Notes under the pieces: generated by a model
The model's input: only the letters and a program-made list of their open reading frames with translations
Databases searched by the model: none
What the model was told of the DNA's origin: nothing
Source: Sulfuricurvum sp.
GTDB lineage: Bacteria > Campylobacterota > Campylobacteria > Campylobacterales > Sulfurimonadaceae
NCBI RefSeq assembly: GCF_023229695.1
Contig: NZ_JALNYS010000013.1
Location: 1-64,000 of the forward strand
Direction: 5' to 3'
Length of the DNA stretch: 64,000 nucleotides
Translations under genes and position numbers: made by a program
Part shown: piece after piece, positions 1 through 8,847 of the stretch
Numbering within the stretch: the stretch's first letter is position 1
How the letters are laid out: each line of letters opens with the position of its first letter

Positions 1-38
1 TTCGCCCTTTGAAAAAGGTGCGTAAGGTCAGTCATTTA

Positions 39-2273
39 TTATCCGATCAGCCACTGAATCGTTTCGATCAAATTGTTCTGATCGAACGTACTTTTCACGA
101 TGTAGGCGTTGGCCCCCGCATGCATCCCTTTTCCTCTGTCTTCTGCCGATTCCAACGACGTTACAAGGACAACCGGAAGTTCAGAAAGCTGTCCATCGGA
201 GCGTATCGATTCGGTCAATTCAAACCCGTTCATACGGGGCATATCCACATCCGAAACGACCAGATCAAAAGTGGCTTGTTTGAGTTTTTCATACGCATCC
301 AATCCGTCAACCGCCGCCACAACGTCATATCCGACCATCTCCATAATATTTTGGAGCAAGGCTCTCGTAGTCGGAGAATCATCCGCTATCAGCAGCCTCC
401 TTTTTTGTTTTATCGCCTCTTTTTTCGGTGCCGTATGGGCGGGGACAACCATCCCGGCAGACTTGAAAAGATCGGAGACGTTAAGGATCAATGCCACCGT
501 ATCCGAAGAGAGCAATGCCGCTGCGGCTATGTTTTTTACCCGGGAGAGCTGTTTGCCCAGACTTTTGACCATCACCTCATCTTCGACCTCAATGGCGTCC
601 ACACGGATGGCCATCATCTCATTCGCCGATCCGATCACAACGGCCGATACGGCGGAGGAGCCGTTTTGAGAGACAGGCCACTCCAGCAGGGTATAGAGCG
701 AATACAGCGGAACGACATGGTGATCGATGAGGAGCATCTCTTTACTTTCAACATTTTGAATTTTTTGACACTCTTCCCGGAGGACGCGGACGATGTGTTC
801 ACTCGGAAAAACAAACTTTTGCCCGTTTAACGAAGTCACCACCCCTCTAAAAGTGGCCATACTCAAAGGGAGAAAAATCGTAAATTCGCTCCCCCCCTCT
901 TTGAGAGTCTGCACACGCACCTGACCGCCGAGTTTTTCGGCCTTCTCCTGAACAATCGCCAATCCAAGCCCCCGCCCCGATAAATCGGTCACTACCCGGG
1001 CAGTCGATATCCCCGATTCGAAGATAAGATTCAGGAGATCTTCGTTCTCCAAAACCTCAATCTCCTCCTGGCGGAGAAGCCCTTTGTTAACAGCAGAGAG
1101 GGCGATTTGTTCACCATCAATCCCCCTTCCGTCATCGCGAACCGACAATTCGACTTTGGAGCCGCTTCGTTGCGTGAGGGTCAGCGTCACGCTACCCGCC
1201 CTATTTTTCCCTTTTTGCATCCGCTCTTCGGGACTCTCTATCCCGTGATCGACCGCATTGCGCAAGAGGTGAAGCAAAGGGGTATGCATCTCCTCCAATA
1301 TCCGTCTGTCGATCTCGATATCCCCTCCGACTACCTGAAACGCAACCTCTTTTCCCACACTTTTTGCCATATCATGGACCATTTTCGGAAGGGGATAAAA
1401 TAGGGTGGAAAAGGGGAGCATGAGGGCCTCTTTCATCTCTTCCGCCAAACGTTCCACCATCATCTCTATCTCCCGCGCATCCCCTTTTGCCTGCTTGAAT
1501 GCTTTGAGGAGTGTCGATTCTATCGCCCGCAGCCCCTCGCCCATCGCATGAAGATCGTTCTTTTTTTTTCTCAGCTCTCCCACCCCCTCCATGATCCTTT
1601 GCAACTCCTCGGCATGACGCCTTGAGGCTATTTTGGCAAAAAGCATCTCTTCGCTCTGGCGCATGATGGCATTGAGTTTTTGGACCGGTATACGGATGGT
1701 TTCTGAAATGTGCGACTCTTTTAAACGCGTATTCGGCTCATCCGCTGCCGCCGCATATCTCTTCTGAGGCAAAGAGGATATTCCCCTCTCCTCGGCAAGG
1801 GCAGCTTTTATGGGGGCGACCGCTTCGGCAGAAGGAGAGTCCGTATCCGCTGTTTCGAAGCTGCCGGCTTCCAATTGGGTATGGAGAATCTGGATCATTG
1901 TCTGAACGCGCGGTTTTAATTCTCTCCGATTCGCTTCATCGGAGACGGCAAGAATTCCCAGAAGATCACCCACCTCCAGCATTGTTTCGACCAAAGGCTC
2001 CGGTATCGGGAGGGCAGAGTGTTTGTAACGGCTAAAGACCTCTTCCAATACTTTGCACACCTCCTCTATCTCCGGTATCTCTACCGCACGGGAGGCCCCT
2101 TTGAAACTGTGCGCTTCCCGAAAAAGGGACTCAACCACGTTTTGAGACGACGCTGAGTCACTGTTTTTGAGTTGGATAAGACCATTGGAGAGGGCATCAA
2201 TGTGTTCTTTTGCCTCTACGGCAAAGGTCTCCAGAAGCCTTTTGTGAAACGCTTCGTTTTGCATCTCCGTCAC
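39..2273 (-). CDS. CheA-type histidine kinase with C-terminal receiver (WspE-like)
   Basis: Hybrid chemotaxis kinase of 744 residues. It autophosphorylates and passes phosphate to its own or partner receivers. Domains in order: Hpt/P1 at about 7-115 with phospho-acceptor His55 in EAHSFKGASRA; a dimerisation-like helical stretch; a HATPase at about 330-470 with N box LLRNAVDHGIESPEER, DDGRGIDG and GRGLGLAIV; a CheW-like domain at about 475-610; and a receiver at about 622-744 with acidic pair ADD and phosphorylation site Asp675 in VVSDVDMPRMNG. It is the last gene visible of a CheW-CheR-CheW-MCP-CheA operon, 11 bases after the MCP gene. The CheA-REC fusion beside CheR-TPR is the layout of Wsp-type (alternative cellular function) systems rather than the flagellar cheA. 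A CheB and an output regulator would be expected just beyond the window's left edge. Confidence 0.95.
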   Translation of the reverse strand: MTEMQNEAFHKRLLETFAVEAKEHIDALSNGLIQLKNSDSASSQNVVESLFREAHSFKGASRAVEIPEIEEVCKVLEEVFSRYKHSALPIPEPLVETMLEVGDLLGILAVSDEANRRELKPRVQTMIQILHTQLEAGSFETADTDSPSAEAVAPIKAALAEERGISSLPQKRYAAAADEPNTRLKESHISETIRIPVQKLNAIMRQSEEMLFAKIASRRHAEELQRIMEGVGELRKKKNDLHAMGEGLRAIESTLLKAFKQAKGDAREIEMMVERLAEEMKEALMLPFSTLFYPLPKMVHDMAKSVGKEVAFQVVGGDIEIDRRILEEMHTPLLHLLRNAVDHGIESPEERMQKGKNRAGSVTLTLTQRSGSKVELSVRDDGRGIDGEQIALSAVNKGLLRQEEIEVLENEDLLNLIFESGISTARVVTDLSGRGLGLAIVQEKAEKLGGQVRVQTLKEGGSEFTIFLPLSMATFRGVVTSLNGQKFVFPSEHIVRVLREECQKIQNVESKEMLLIDHHVVPLYSLYTLLEWPVSQNGSSAVSAVVIGSANEMMAIRVDAIEVEDEVMVKSLGKQLSRVKNIAAAALLSSDTVALILNVSDLFKSAGMVVPAHTAPKKEAIKQKRRLLIADDSPTTRALLQNIMEMVGYDVVAAVDGLDAYEKLKQATFDLVVSDVDMPRMNGFELTESIRSDGQLSELPVVLVTSLESAEDRGKGMHAGANAYIVKSTFDQNNLIETIQWLIG

Positions 2274-2284
2274 AGGTCCCTACC

Positions 2285-4039
2285 TCATTTCGTATCGGCA
2301 ATGGTGTAATGGTCCATCACCTCTTTGAGTTTCTGGCTCAGAGCACTCAGATCCCGCGCCGAGAGCTCTACTTGTTTGGTACTGCTGAGATTTTGGGCAG
2401 TCGCCTCTTTGATACTGCTCATGGCCCCGGAGATCTGATCCATACCGGCAAGCTCCTGCTCATACGACGCCGCGATCTGTTTGCCGGCATTGGCCGCATT
2501 GAAAACGCTGGCGTTGAGCTGATCCATCGATATTTTGGCATTTTGTGCCTGCACAACACCGTTTTCAACCGCTTTTGACCCCTGTTCGGCAACCATCACC
2601 AGCGTAGCGGTCACTTTTTGGATATCAAAAAGGATTTTTTGGACCTGCTTCATCCCCTGCTTGGATTGTTCGGCCAGATTTTTAAGCTCCAGAGCTACGA
2701 CGGAAAATCCTTTCCCCTGTTCTCCCGCTTTGACCGCTTCGATGGAGGCGTTTACGGCCAGCATATTGGCCTGATTGGCGATATCTTCGACCGTGCCCGT
2801 TATTTCGCCGATCTGCTGGCTCTGGTCGCTTAGCTGGATGATATTGGAGGCGATCAGATCCATCTTCTCTTTGATCTGGTTGAGCCCTTTCATGTTTTCA
2901 TTCAACCCTTCGGTTCCGCTCTTGGCGATCTCCATCGCTCTGGTCGTACTCTCTGCCGTCTGAACCGCTTTGGCACTGCTCACCTTCGCCGTCTGCTTGA
3001 TCTCTTCGACGGAGGCAGAGGTCTGCGCAACCGCAGAGAAGGTCTGGCTGGCACTCGAAGAGACCTGTGACGTCGTTGCGAGAATCTCACTCGCGGCACT
3101 GTTGAGGGCGAAAACACTCTCTTTGAGCTCCATCATAATCGTATTAAGATTGATGAGCATATTTTCCAATGCCTTCCCCAAAATATCGTTTTCGGAACGC
3201 TTCAGCACCGTGACGTTCAGATCTCCCTGCCCGATTTTGTGGGCAATCACCGAAAAATTGTTCAAACTCTCAATCATCACTTTAAAAACTTTTGCCATCT
3301 CCCCCAGCTCATCACGGCTCTCCACATCAATCGCTACCTCCGTCTCCCCTTTACTGATCCGCATGGCGGCATCTCTAATAATGGTGATCGGTGTAATAAT
3401 GATTTTGACAATGTAAACGGCAATCATAACCGCTAAGAAGAGGGAGATCGCCGTCCCGAACACAATGACGTTATTCGTCATATGGGTTACATTATCCGCA
3501 TCCGTAATCCGGCTTTCGAGAAGCGCCTTTTCTTTTGTATCGAACAGTTTCATCTGCACACGAAACGCATCAAAATGTTCTTTCCCTTGTCGTTGTCCGA
3601 CCAAAGCACTCATAATATTATTGACATCCGGTGAACGGGCCAAATCTCTCCGTTTTTGGATATGGGGGTCTATAACGGCTTTCCAGTGATCCAATTCTTT
3701 CTCCCCCTCCGCCAGAGCGTCAAGCGCCTCCTTGTCCTTCGTCATCTGCTTTAACTCTTTAAACAGCTCCTGATATTTTTGACTCCCCTCGATGTAGGGC
3801 TCCAGATAGCTCTCATTCCCCGTCAGCAGATATCCTCTCTCTCCGGCCTCCATATTAAAAGCAGCCTTTTCAATATCGCTCCCCATCTCAGTGACCTGAT
3901 ACGTATGCTCTACCTGATCATAACTCTCCACCACGCCGTTAAAATTTATCAATCCGATCAGGTTGACGATCCCCACCAAAATGAGAGGAAAAAGCCCCCC
4001 TGCCAATATTTTCTGTTTCAAGCTTAAGCTATTGAACAT
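2285..4039 (-). CDS. Methyl-accepting chemotaxis protein with CHASE3-like sensor
   Basis: Inner-membrane chemoreceptor of 584 residues. A first membrane segment at about 11-32 is followed by a periplasmic domain at about 40-175 with CHASE3-type features (MEAGERGYLLTGNESYLEP), a second membrane helix at about 186-210, a HAMP domain at about 210-262 and a methyl-accepting signalling domain at about 300-575. The hairpin tip is recognisable as NMLAVNASIEAVKAGEQGKG, matching the universal MCP motif. No C-terminal NWETF-type pentapeptide for CheR binding is seen. It overlaps the upstream cheW by 11 bases and is followed directly by the CheA-REC gene, so it is almost certainly the dedicated receptor of this pathway, equivalent to WspA. 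The signal sensed cannot be read from sequence. Confidence 0.95.
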   Translation of the reverse strand: MFNSLSLKQKILAGGLFPLILVGIVNLIGLINFNGVVESYDQVEHTYQVTEMGSDIEKAAFNMEAGERGYLLTGNESYLEPYIEGSQKYQELFKELKQMTKDKEALDALAEGEKELDHWKAVIDPHIQKRRDLARSPDVNNIMSALVGQRQGKEHFDAFRVQMKLFDTKEKALLESRITDADNVTHMTNNVIVFGTAISLFLAVMIAVYIVKIIITPITIIRDAAMRISKGETEVAIDVESRDELGEMAKVFKVMIESLNNFSVIAHKIGQGDLNVTVLKRSENDILGKALENMLINLNTIMMELKESVFALNSAASEILATTSQVSSSASQTFSAVAQTSASVEEIKQTAKVSSAKAVQTAESTTRAMEIAKSGTEGLNENMKGLNQIKEKMDLIASNIIQLSDQSQQIGEITGTVEDIANQANMLAVNASIEAVKAGEQGKGFSVVALELKNLAEQSKQGMKQVQKILFDIQKVTATLVMVAEQGSKAVENGVVQAQNAKISMDQLNASVFNAANAGKQIAASYEQELAGMDQISGAMSSIKEATAQNLSSTKQVELSARDLSALSQKLKEVMDHYTIADTK

Positions 4040-4568
4040 TTTCTCTCCCTTTATACGTCGTTACGACCTCTTGATGTACCCGCATGTCCGGATCGGACAG
4101 GAGCTTTTTACCGCTCAACACAATCAGCCCCGCTTCGTTTACCCCGAGAATAAAATCAGACCTCGGGAGATTAAATCCCGAAGGGATCATCCGGATCGAC
4201 TTTTCAGAGATTCTCAATTCGTCGACCACCTCATCAACACTTACACCAAACTCCATCTCCCCATCACTGAGGAGCAAAACGGTGCGTGAGAGATCGTCGT
4301 TTCCTATCCCCAAAAAACTTTTGAGATTCACGATGGAAACAAACCTCCCGCGCATGTGCACGATTCCCAGTATGTACCAAGGGACATGGGGGAGCGGCGT
4401 AGGCTGTGAAAACGGGCACACTTCACTGATCGCTTCTGCCTCGATACAATAGAGCTCATTCCCCAGCCTAAAAGAGACCACCTCCCTTACGTGTTCATTC
4501 TCCGTACTCTCCACCCTTTTTGCGGCTTTGAGGGCTCTTTCTCTGAGAATTGCGTTTGTATTATTCAC
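4029..4568 (-). CDS. CheW coupling protein (second of the operon)
   Basis: A CheW-like adaptor of 179 residues that links the receptor to the CheA kinase. The CheW fold begins at about residue 28 (VSFRLGNELYCIEAEAIS) and includes the usual interface stretch with VPWYILGIVHMRGRFVSIVN. An N-terminal extension of about 25 charged residues is atypical for flagellar CheW but common in WspD-type proteins. Its start overlaps the end of the cheR gene by 8 bases and its end overlaps the MCP gene by 11 bases, so translation is probably coupled. Confidence 0.92.
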   Translation of the reverse strand: MNNTNAILRERALKAAKRVESTENEHVREVVSFRLGNELYCIEAEAISEVCPFSQPTPLPHVPWYILGIVHMRGRFVSIVNLKSFLGIGNDDLSRTVLLLSDGEMEFGVSVDEVVDELRISEKSIRMIPSGFNLPRSDFILGVNEAGLIVLSGKKLLSDPDMRVHQEVVTTYKGRENVQ

Positions 4569-5859
4569 CCTTATCCCCCTTTATGGCATTGAGCATGGTG
4601 AGTAAATCCGATGCCCGGACCCCATCGGAGAGGGCCACCTCTTCCTCCCCCTCCATTTGCTGCAGCAGCGCTTTTGCCCGGGCAATCTCTTTCGCCCCCG
4701 CCTCCGACTGCCCCTCTTTTGTCAAGATATTTCCAAGAACCACATGTGCCATCACCATCCCTCTATCCAGATAGAGGGAACGACGCAAAAGCGCTTTGGC
4801 ACGTCCTTTATCCCCCGCGTCCAGCATCGCCAGTGCATGATGATAATAGGTATCCGCCTGCTCTATGTTCGGGTACGGGGTATAAGGCTCATCCATTGTA
4901 ACCGGCTGCGGTACGTCAACATTGTCCCTCAATGCAAAGAGACTTCCCCCATTTTCCACACCGTCTGCCGATGCCGAAACAGGTTCAAACCGCATTCGCA
5001 AAAAGCTCTCATCCTGATACTCTCCCTTTTTTTCCAATAAATATCCGTCCGGTAGGGATTTCGTATGAGGGAAATCGAACACCCCCATACCGTATTCCGC
5101 CGGTGTCGTTGCCAGCCATCCCCCCTCTTTGATAAACGGAACAAGGGTATCCACCGCCTTTTTAGCTTGGTTCGGCTCAAAATAGATCAGGACATTGTTC
5201 AATAAAATCAGATCGAAGCCACCCCCATAAGGGGGCAATGCGGGTAAAGGGTCTTTCCCAAAATTATGATAACGGAAATGGACCATTTTTCGGATTGCCG
5301 GATCAATCGTATACATCCTGCCGTGAGGTTTAAAAAAATCCCTAAACCGTTGAGGGGTCTGCCGCAGTGACCACGTGTCAAAAACTCCCTGCTCCGCCCG
5401 TTCCAGAACATCCGGGTTGACATCGGTACCCAGAAGGTAGATATTCCACCGATCGATATCCGCAATCACCCTTCGCAACACCATCGCCACCGAATAAAGC
5501 TCTTCCCCGCGACTGCACCCTACCGACCACACCGATAGGGTATACCCGTTTTTAGCGATAATCCGAGGTAGGATATGGTGTTCGAGTTGGTCAAAAAAAC
5601 GGGTATCTCGGAAAAAATAGCTCTCCCCCACACTAAATTCTCGGGCAAATGCCTCTATTACCCGCCTATCGTTACCGTGATATTCAAGCAACTGGAGACA
5701 GTGCTCTAAAGAGGTGCATCCCAATTCACCCCTTACCCGATCGAGTTTTGACCCGAATACAAGCGGGTCGATCTCTATCTTCCAGCCCAGATTTTGGTAT
5801 AAAAATGTCTCTACCCGCTCACTCGAAATCCAAGGAAAAGAGGGATCAACCATTTTCAT
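4561..5859 (-). CDS. CheR methyltransferase fused to TPR repeats (WspC-like)
   Basis: SAM-dependent glutamate methyltransferase that adapts the chemoreceptor, 432 residues. The N-terminal CheR domain covers about 1-260, with the SAM-binding motif VWSVGCSRGEELYSVAM, the acidic loop LLGTDVNPDVLERAEQGVFD and LILLNNVLIYF. A tetratricopeptide-like helical tail follows at about 335-415 (YYHHALAMLDAGDKGRAKAL), with an acidic end. CheR-TPR fusions are typical of Wsp and other non-flagellar chemosensory systems, where the TPR helps dock to receptors lacking a tether peptide; that agrees with the neighbouring MCP. It lies between the two cheW genes with 1- and 8-base overlaps. Confidence 0.94.
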   Translation of the reverse strand: MKMVDPSFPWISSERVETFLYQNLGWKIEIDPLVFGSKLDRVRGELGCTSLEHCLQLLEYHGNDRRVIEAFAREFSVGESYFFRDTRFFDQLEHHILPRIIAKNGYTLSVWSVGCSRGEELYSVAMVLRRVIADIDRWNIYLLGTDVNPDVLERAEQGVFDTWSLRQTPQRFRDFFKPHGRMYTIDPAIRKMVHFRYHNFGKDPLPALPPYGGGFDLILLNNVLIYFEPNQAKKAVDTLVPFIKEGGWLATTPAEYGMGVFDFPHTKSLPDGYLLEKKGEYQDESFLRMRFEPVSASADGVENGGSLFALRDNVDVPQPVTMDEPYTPYPNIEQADTYYHHALAMLDAGDKGRAKALLRRSLYLDRGMVMAHVVLGNILTKEGQSEAGAKEIARAKALLQQMEGEEEVALSDGVRASDLLTMLNAIKGDKGE

Positions 5860-6311
5860 TATGAATTTTCCTCCTGAGCGTGCAGATGGAGGATCTCTTG
5901 ATCAATCAATCTATCGATGTCCAGCAGAGGGATCAGTCTCTCTTCCCATCGCACCAGAGGGGTCATAACCAACGCGTCAAAAAGCTCCGGCGTTTCCGAA
6001 ATCTTCTCCCGTTCCAATTCAAATACACCGATAACATGATCGCTCAGCAAGGCGGTCTGATGGGCATGAACATTGACGATCATAAGGGCATCTTCGAGTT
6101 CCATGTTTTTTGCCGGGAGAGAGAGGAGATGTCGCAGAGAAATTACGGGGATAGTATGACCGTGCAGGTCAAATACCCCCGCTAAAACGGGGGGTGATTC
6201 CGGTATAGCGGTTATTTCCAATGCCCGTAATACCCGCTCTACACTCTCCAGAGGTAATGCATACGTATTATTTTCGCAGGAAAATACCAATACATGCAAA
6301 ACCATAAGCAC
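5859..6311 (-). CDS. CheW coupling protein (first of the operon)
   Basis: Second CheW-like adaptor, 150 residues, and the first gene of the chemosensory operon as seen here. The fold starts at once (LVFSCENNTYALPLESVERV) and carries the stretch PPVLAGVFDLHGHTIPVISL that matches CheW. The true start could be the Met at position 3, since MLM at the start offers two ATG codons. Two CheW proteins in one operon (compare WspB and WspD) suggest distinct couplers for the array. The region upstream (6312-6546) is AT-rich, divergent to the next gene, and must hold the operon promoter. Confidence 0.93.
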   Translation of the reverse strand: MLMVLHVLVFSCENNTYALPLESVERVLRALEITAIPESPPVLAGVFDLHGHTIPVISLRHLLSLPAKNMELEDALMIVNVHAHQTALLSDHVIGVFELEREKISETPELFDALVMTPLVRWEERLIPLLDIDRLIDQEILHLHAQEENS

Positions 6312-6546
6312 CCTTTTTATACGAGATAAAGCATCATTATCGTTTATGATGATTTAAAACAATATAAAGAGATTTTAATAAACAAAAATAGTTAACCGAC
6401 TTTACGCACTTTGTTTGAACCATGTGCGAAGAAGTAGCCTGAAAATGTTATATTTTAAATCGAAAAAAAACATTTTAAGCATTAAAATAATTTTATAATA
6501 ATAAAATACAATATATACTATCGCAATCCATTGCTTAAGGAAAAAT

Positions 6547-7329
6547 ATGAAAGCCTTCTTTCCCCTTTTCGCGCCCTTTATTCTCTTCGGTGCCTTTAGT
6601 GCTCAGGCGGATACTATCTCTTCAAGAGATAGCCTAATATCGTTATCTCAAACACACAACTCCAACTATATCAGCGATAATCATCGAAATGATTACACTC
6701 TTTTTTACGACACGGAAAGCGTAAAGCTCTCAGTAAGCGGTGCCTCCGGTTATTTCGGTACATCCGTTCGTTATAAATTCGACCCTATGCACGATAGAAA
6801 ATGGTTTGTTAAAACAGGAGGAGATTATACCTCCCAACAATTTTCTACCGCACGGTTTATTGCCTATTCTGCTCTATTAACCACCGGATACATGGTTCAG
6901 GATGATTTGTATGTCGAAGCTGGAGGACGCGTAATTAAATATGATGCCAGCACCGATATCGAGGATGAAACGGTTAAACTAATAGGCGGACATGCCATTA
7001 AACGCTGGGAAAGTACGATCGGAACGGTAGACACCTCCATAGCATTTGACCGTGTATTTCAAAATTTTGCGGACAAGAACATGTATTCGGGAACACTCAA
7101 TTATTACCCTATGAACAATGTCCGATTAGGGTTTGGTTATCGCTATGCAAAAAACGGTCATTCCAATCATATTAGTTTTGACTACGGTTATCTCTACTCA
7201 AATTACAACAACAATTTTAATAGCGACATAAGCAATTTGACGATCGGTATACAATGCGCCTTTTCAGATTTGACCGATTTTTCCAGTTACCGAATGCCGA
7301 CCAATATCAAACGACATCTTTCGGAGTGA
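6547..7329 (+). CDS. Putative outer-membrane beta-barrel protein
   Basis: A 260-residue exported protein with no named family recognised. A signal peptide is clear at about 1-21, ending in a FSAQA-DT cleavage site. The rest is rich in alternating polar and aromatic residues (for example FGYRYAKNGHSNHISFDYGY), typical of amphipathic beta strands, which suggests a small outer-membrane barrel. The start is supported by the upstream AAGGAAA seven bases before ATG. It is divergently oriented to the chemosensory operon. Nothing in sequence ties the two together functionally. Confidence 0.75.
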   Translation: MKAFFPLFAPFILFGAFSAQADTISSRDSLISLSQTHNSNYISDNHRNDYTLFYDTESVKLSVSGASGYFGTSVRYKFDPMHDRKWFVKTGGDYTSQQFSTARFIAYSALLTTGYMVQDDLYVEAGGRVIKYDASTDIEDETVKLIGGHAIKRWESTIGTVDTSIAFDRVFQNFADKNMYSGTLNYYPMNNVRLGFGYRYAKNGHSNHISFDYGYLYSNYNNNFNSDISNLTIGIQCAFSDLTDFSSYRMPTNIKRHLSE

Positions 7330-7458
7330 TGGGGTCTTCGAAGCTCAAAACATCACATCTCATCCAACCCTCTCAAGACAACCTCTCGTTCGATAATCGC
7401 AACGGAAGCTTTAAAGATCGAGGGTTTTAAAAGCCCTGTTTCCTTTGGAAATCCCGTT

Positions 7459-7737
7459 TTACGCGGCTACCGTACCGCTAAATCCAAACTCAACCCGAAA
7501 ATCAGTCGCCTGCACTTTTGGAATCACCGTATTTTTTTCTTTTTCCAACACGACGATTCCGTAACGTTCCAGTGTTTTGAGGGTACGGGAGAGATTTGAT
7601 TTTTTACGACCCGTCATTGCTTCGAGTTCCGTAAGTGACTACGGATTTTTTTCGGCAATGGTTTTTAAAAGCTCTTGATTTTCATTGCTGAGTACCTGCG
7701 CCAGCGATTTGATCGATTCAAACCATACTTTCGGGCT
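7459..7737 (-). pseudogene. Broken copy of TumA-like (HTH) antitoxin
   Basis: A second copy of the HTH protein encoded at 8459-8836, offset by exactly 1000 bp with no indels over about 275 bases and roughly 90 percent identical by eye. It is broken in two ways. The first 40 or so codons are missing (homology starts at the KVWFES codons near 7737). The Gln codon of the NPQSL motif has become TAG at 7639-7641, where the intact copy has CAG at 8639-8641. The C-terminus, ending FGFSGTVAA before TAA at 7459-7461, is conserved. It lies directly downstream of the RelE-like module. Confidence 0.85.
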
Positions 7738-7794
7738 CACAAAAATAGAAAAATTAGAAATTAGCACCAACAAAGTGATGCTAACAGATAAGAA

Positions 7795-7968
7795 TTAGAC
7801 AGCTTTGAGCTGATCAGAGAGAGGGGGATTTTTAGGAGTCAAAACACGCCCTACTTTTCTATTTGAAACAGTAAGTCCTCGTTTTTTTCGCCCCATAGCA
7901 AGATCATAAAATCTTTTAAATGTAGTGCTTTCCATTTTTTTTGCTTTTAATTGTTCGTAATTCGTCAT
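7795..7968 (-). CDS. Small basic protein, probable antitoxin of the RelE/HigB-like pair
   Basis: A 57-residue ORF beginning MTNYEQLKAKKMESTTF and ending SDQLKAV. Its ATG overlaps the TGA of the upstream toxin-like gene in an ATGA arrangement, the usual sign of a translationally coupled toxin-antitoxin pair in toxin-first order. It is very basic in the middle (MGRKKRGLTVSNRKVGRV) and no full helix-turn-helix is recognisable, so it may be a shortened antitoxin. Function is inferred only from position. Confidence 0.6.
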   Translation of the reverse strand: MTNYEQLKAKKMESTTFKRFYDLAMGRKKRGLTVSNRKVGRVLTPKNPPLSDQLKAV

Positions 7969-8330
7969 GTGCTCTCCTTTTCTGTATGAGCTGAACGAAG
8001 CGCTTTTGCGCGGTCTATTTCTCTTCGCGGAGTCTTTTGCGATTTTTTTATAAATCCATGTGTAATTATAACACGCTTTCCACTAACGTAAAAGTAAAGT
8101 GTACGTGCAATTCCATCTGCAAATGTTGTTCTAAGCTCAAAAATTCCATCTTCCAATGCCTTAGAAAGATTTTCTTTGATTTTCAAAGAATTATTTTTCT
8201 TGTGGATAAAATCGTCAATCGTGGCAAAAATTTCAGCCTGCACTTCTTCACTTAATGAATCAATAAATTCTAAAAATGGTTGATGACCATTTTCAAGCTC
8301 TACAAACTGAACCTTATATTTATTCGGCAA
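7965..8330 (-). CDS. RelE/HigB-like (phage Gp49-like) toxin
   Basis: A 121-residue protein resembling the Gp49-like/HigB branch of RelE-type mRNA interferases. It has an N-terminal strand-helix region (FLEFIDSLSEEVQAEIFATI), a central GIFELRTTFADGIARTLYFY and a basic end IITHGFIKKSQKTPRREIDRA. The pattern E-L-R-x-F/YFYV-x-KK-x2-KTP is characteristic of this family, which cleaves mRNA at the ribosome. It is coupled to a 57-residue downstream ORF. It sits between the broken and intact copies of the TumA-like antitoxin, and so may be a later insertion. Confidence 0.85.
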   Translation of the reverse strand: MPNKYKVQFVELENGHQPFLEFIDSLSEEVQAEIFATIDDFIHKKNNSLKIKENLSKALEDGIFELRTTFADGIARTLYFYVSGKRVIITHGFIKKSQKTPRREIDRAKALRSAHTEKEST

Positions 8331-8406
8331 AGAAACCTCATCTTAAAATGTTGAAATATATTCTATCCTAATTATTTTGCTTTCATTTTAATTTTGGCAA
8401 ATGAAT

Positions 8407-8433
8407 CGTCATTCCGTACTTGATACGGAATCC
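8407..8433. repeat. Dispersed palindromic repeat (copy 1)
   Basis: Imperfect palindrome with arms CGTCATTCCGTA and TACGGAATCC. Related copies are at 12086-12112, 12682-12710 and, degenerate, 25379-25404. It resembles the widespread REP-like intergenic palindromes built on GGAATGACG. All copies here are intergenic and three of the four lie in the accessory island. Confidence 0.7.
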
Positions 8434-8458
8434 AGTTTTGATAAAGCGTTTCGTTAAT

Positions 8459-8836
8459 CTATGCGGCTACTGTTCCGCCAAATCCAAACTCCACCCGAAA
8501 ATCGGTTGCTTGCACTTTTGGGATCACCATATTTTTATCTTTTTCTAACACAACGATTCCATAACGTTCGAGTGTTTTGAGGGTACGGGATAAATTTGAT
8601 TTTTTACGACCTGTCATCTCTTCGAGTTCCGTAAGTGACTGCGGATTTTTTTCGGCAATGGTTTTTAGAAGCTCTTGATTTTCATTGCTAAGTACCTGCG
8701 CCAGCGATTTAATGGATTCAAACCATACTTTCGGTTCATCTTCTTTAGGTTTATATTCCCCTTTTGCGATGGCAATAGTACGCTTTATATAATCGGCTTT
8801 ACTCAAAATTCCGACGTATAACATTTTAGATTCCAT
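8459..8836 (-). CDS. MarR-like HTH DNA-binding protein, TumA-like antitoxin
   Basis: A winged-helix DNA-binding protein of 125 residues when started at the ATG at 8836, which has AGGAG eight bases upstream; a longer frame from 8911 would overlap the previous gene by 64 bases. The HTH core is at about 55-105 (SLTELEEMTGRKKSNLSRTL followed by ERYGIV). The family resembles the HVO_A0114-type regulators that act as antitoxins to TumE-type proteins. It follows the TumE-like gene by 11 bases, giving a toxin-antitoxin order. A truncated, nonsense-containing paralogue lies exactly 1000 bp downstream. Confidence 0.78.
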   Translation of the reverse strand: MESKMLYVGILSKADYIKRTIAIAKGEYKPKEDEPKVWFESIKSLAQVLSNENQELLKTIAEKNPQSLTELEEMTGRKKSNLSRTLKTLERYGIVVLEKDKNMVIPKVQATDFRVEFGFGGTVAA

Positions 8837-8847
8837 CTTTTTCTCCT

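Noticed and set aside
9..830. Plus-strand ORF of 273 codons at the left edge
   Set aside because: Antisense to the well-supported CheA-REC gene.
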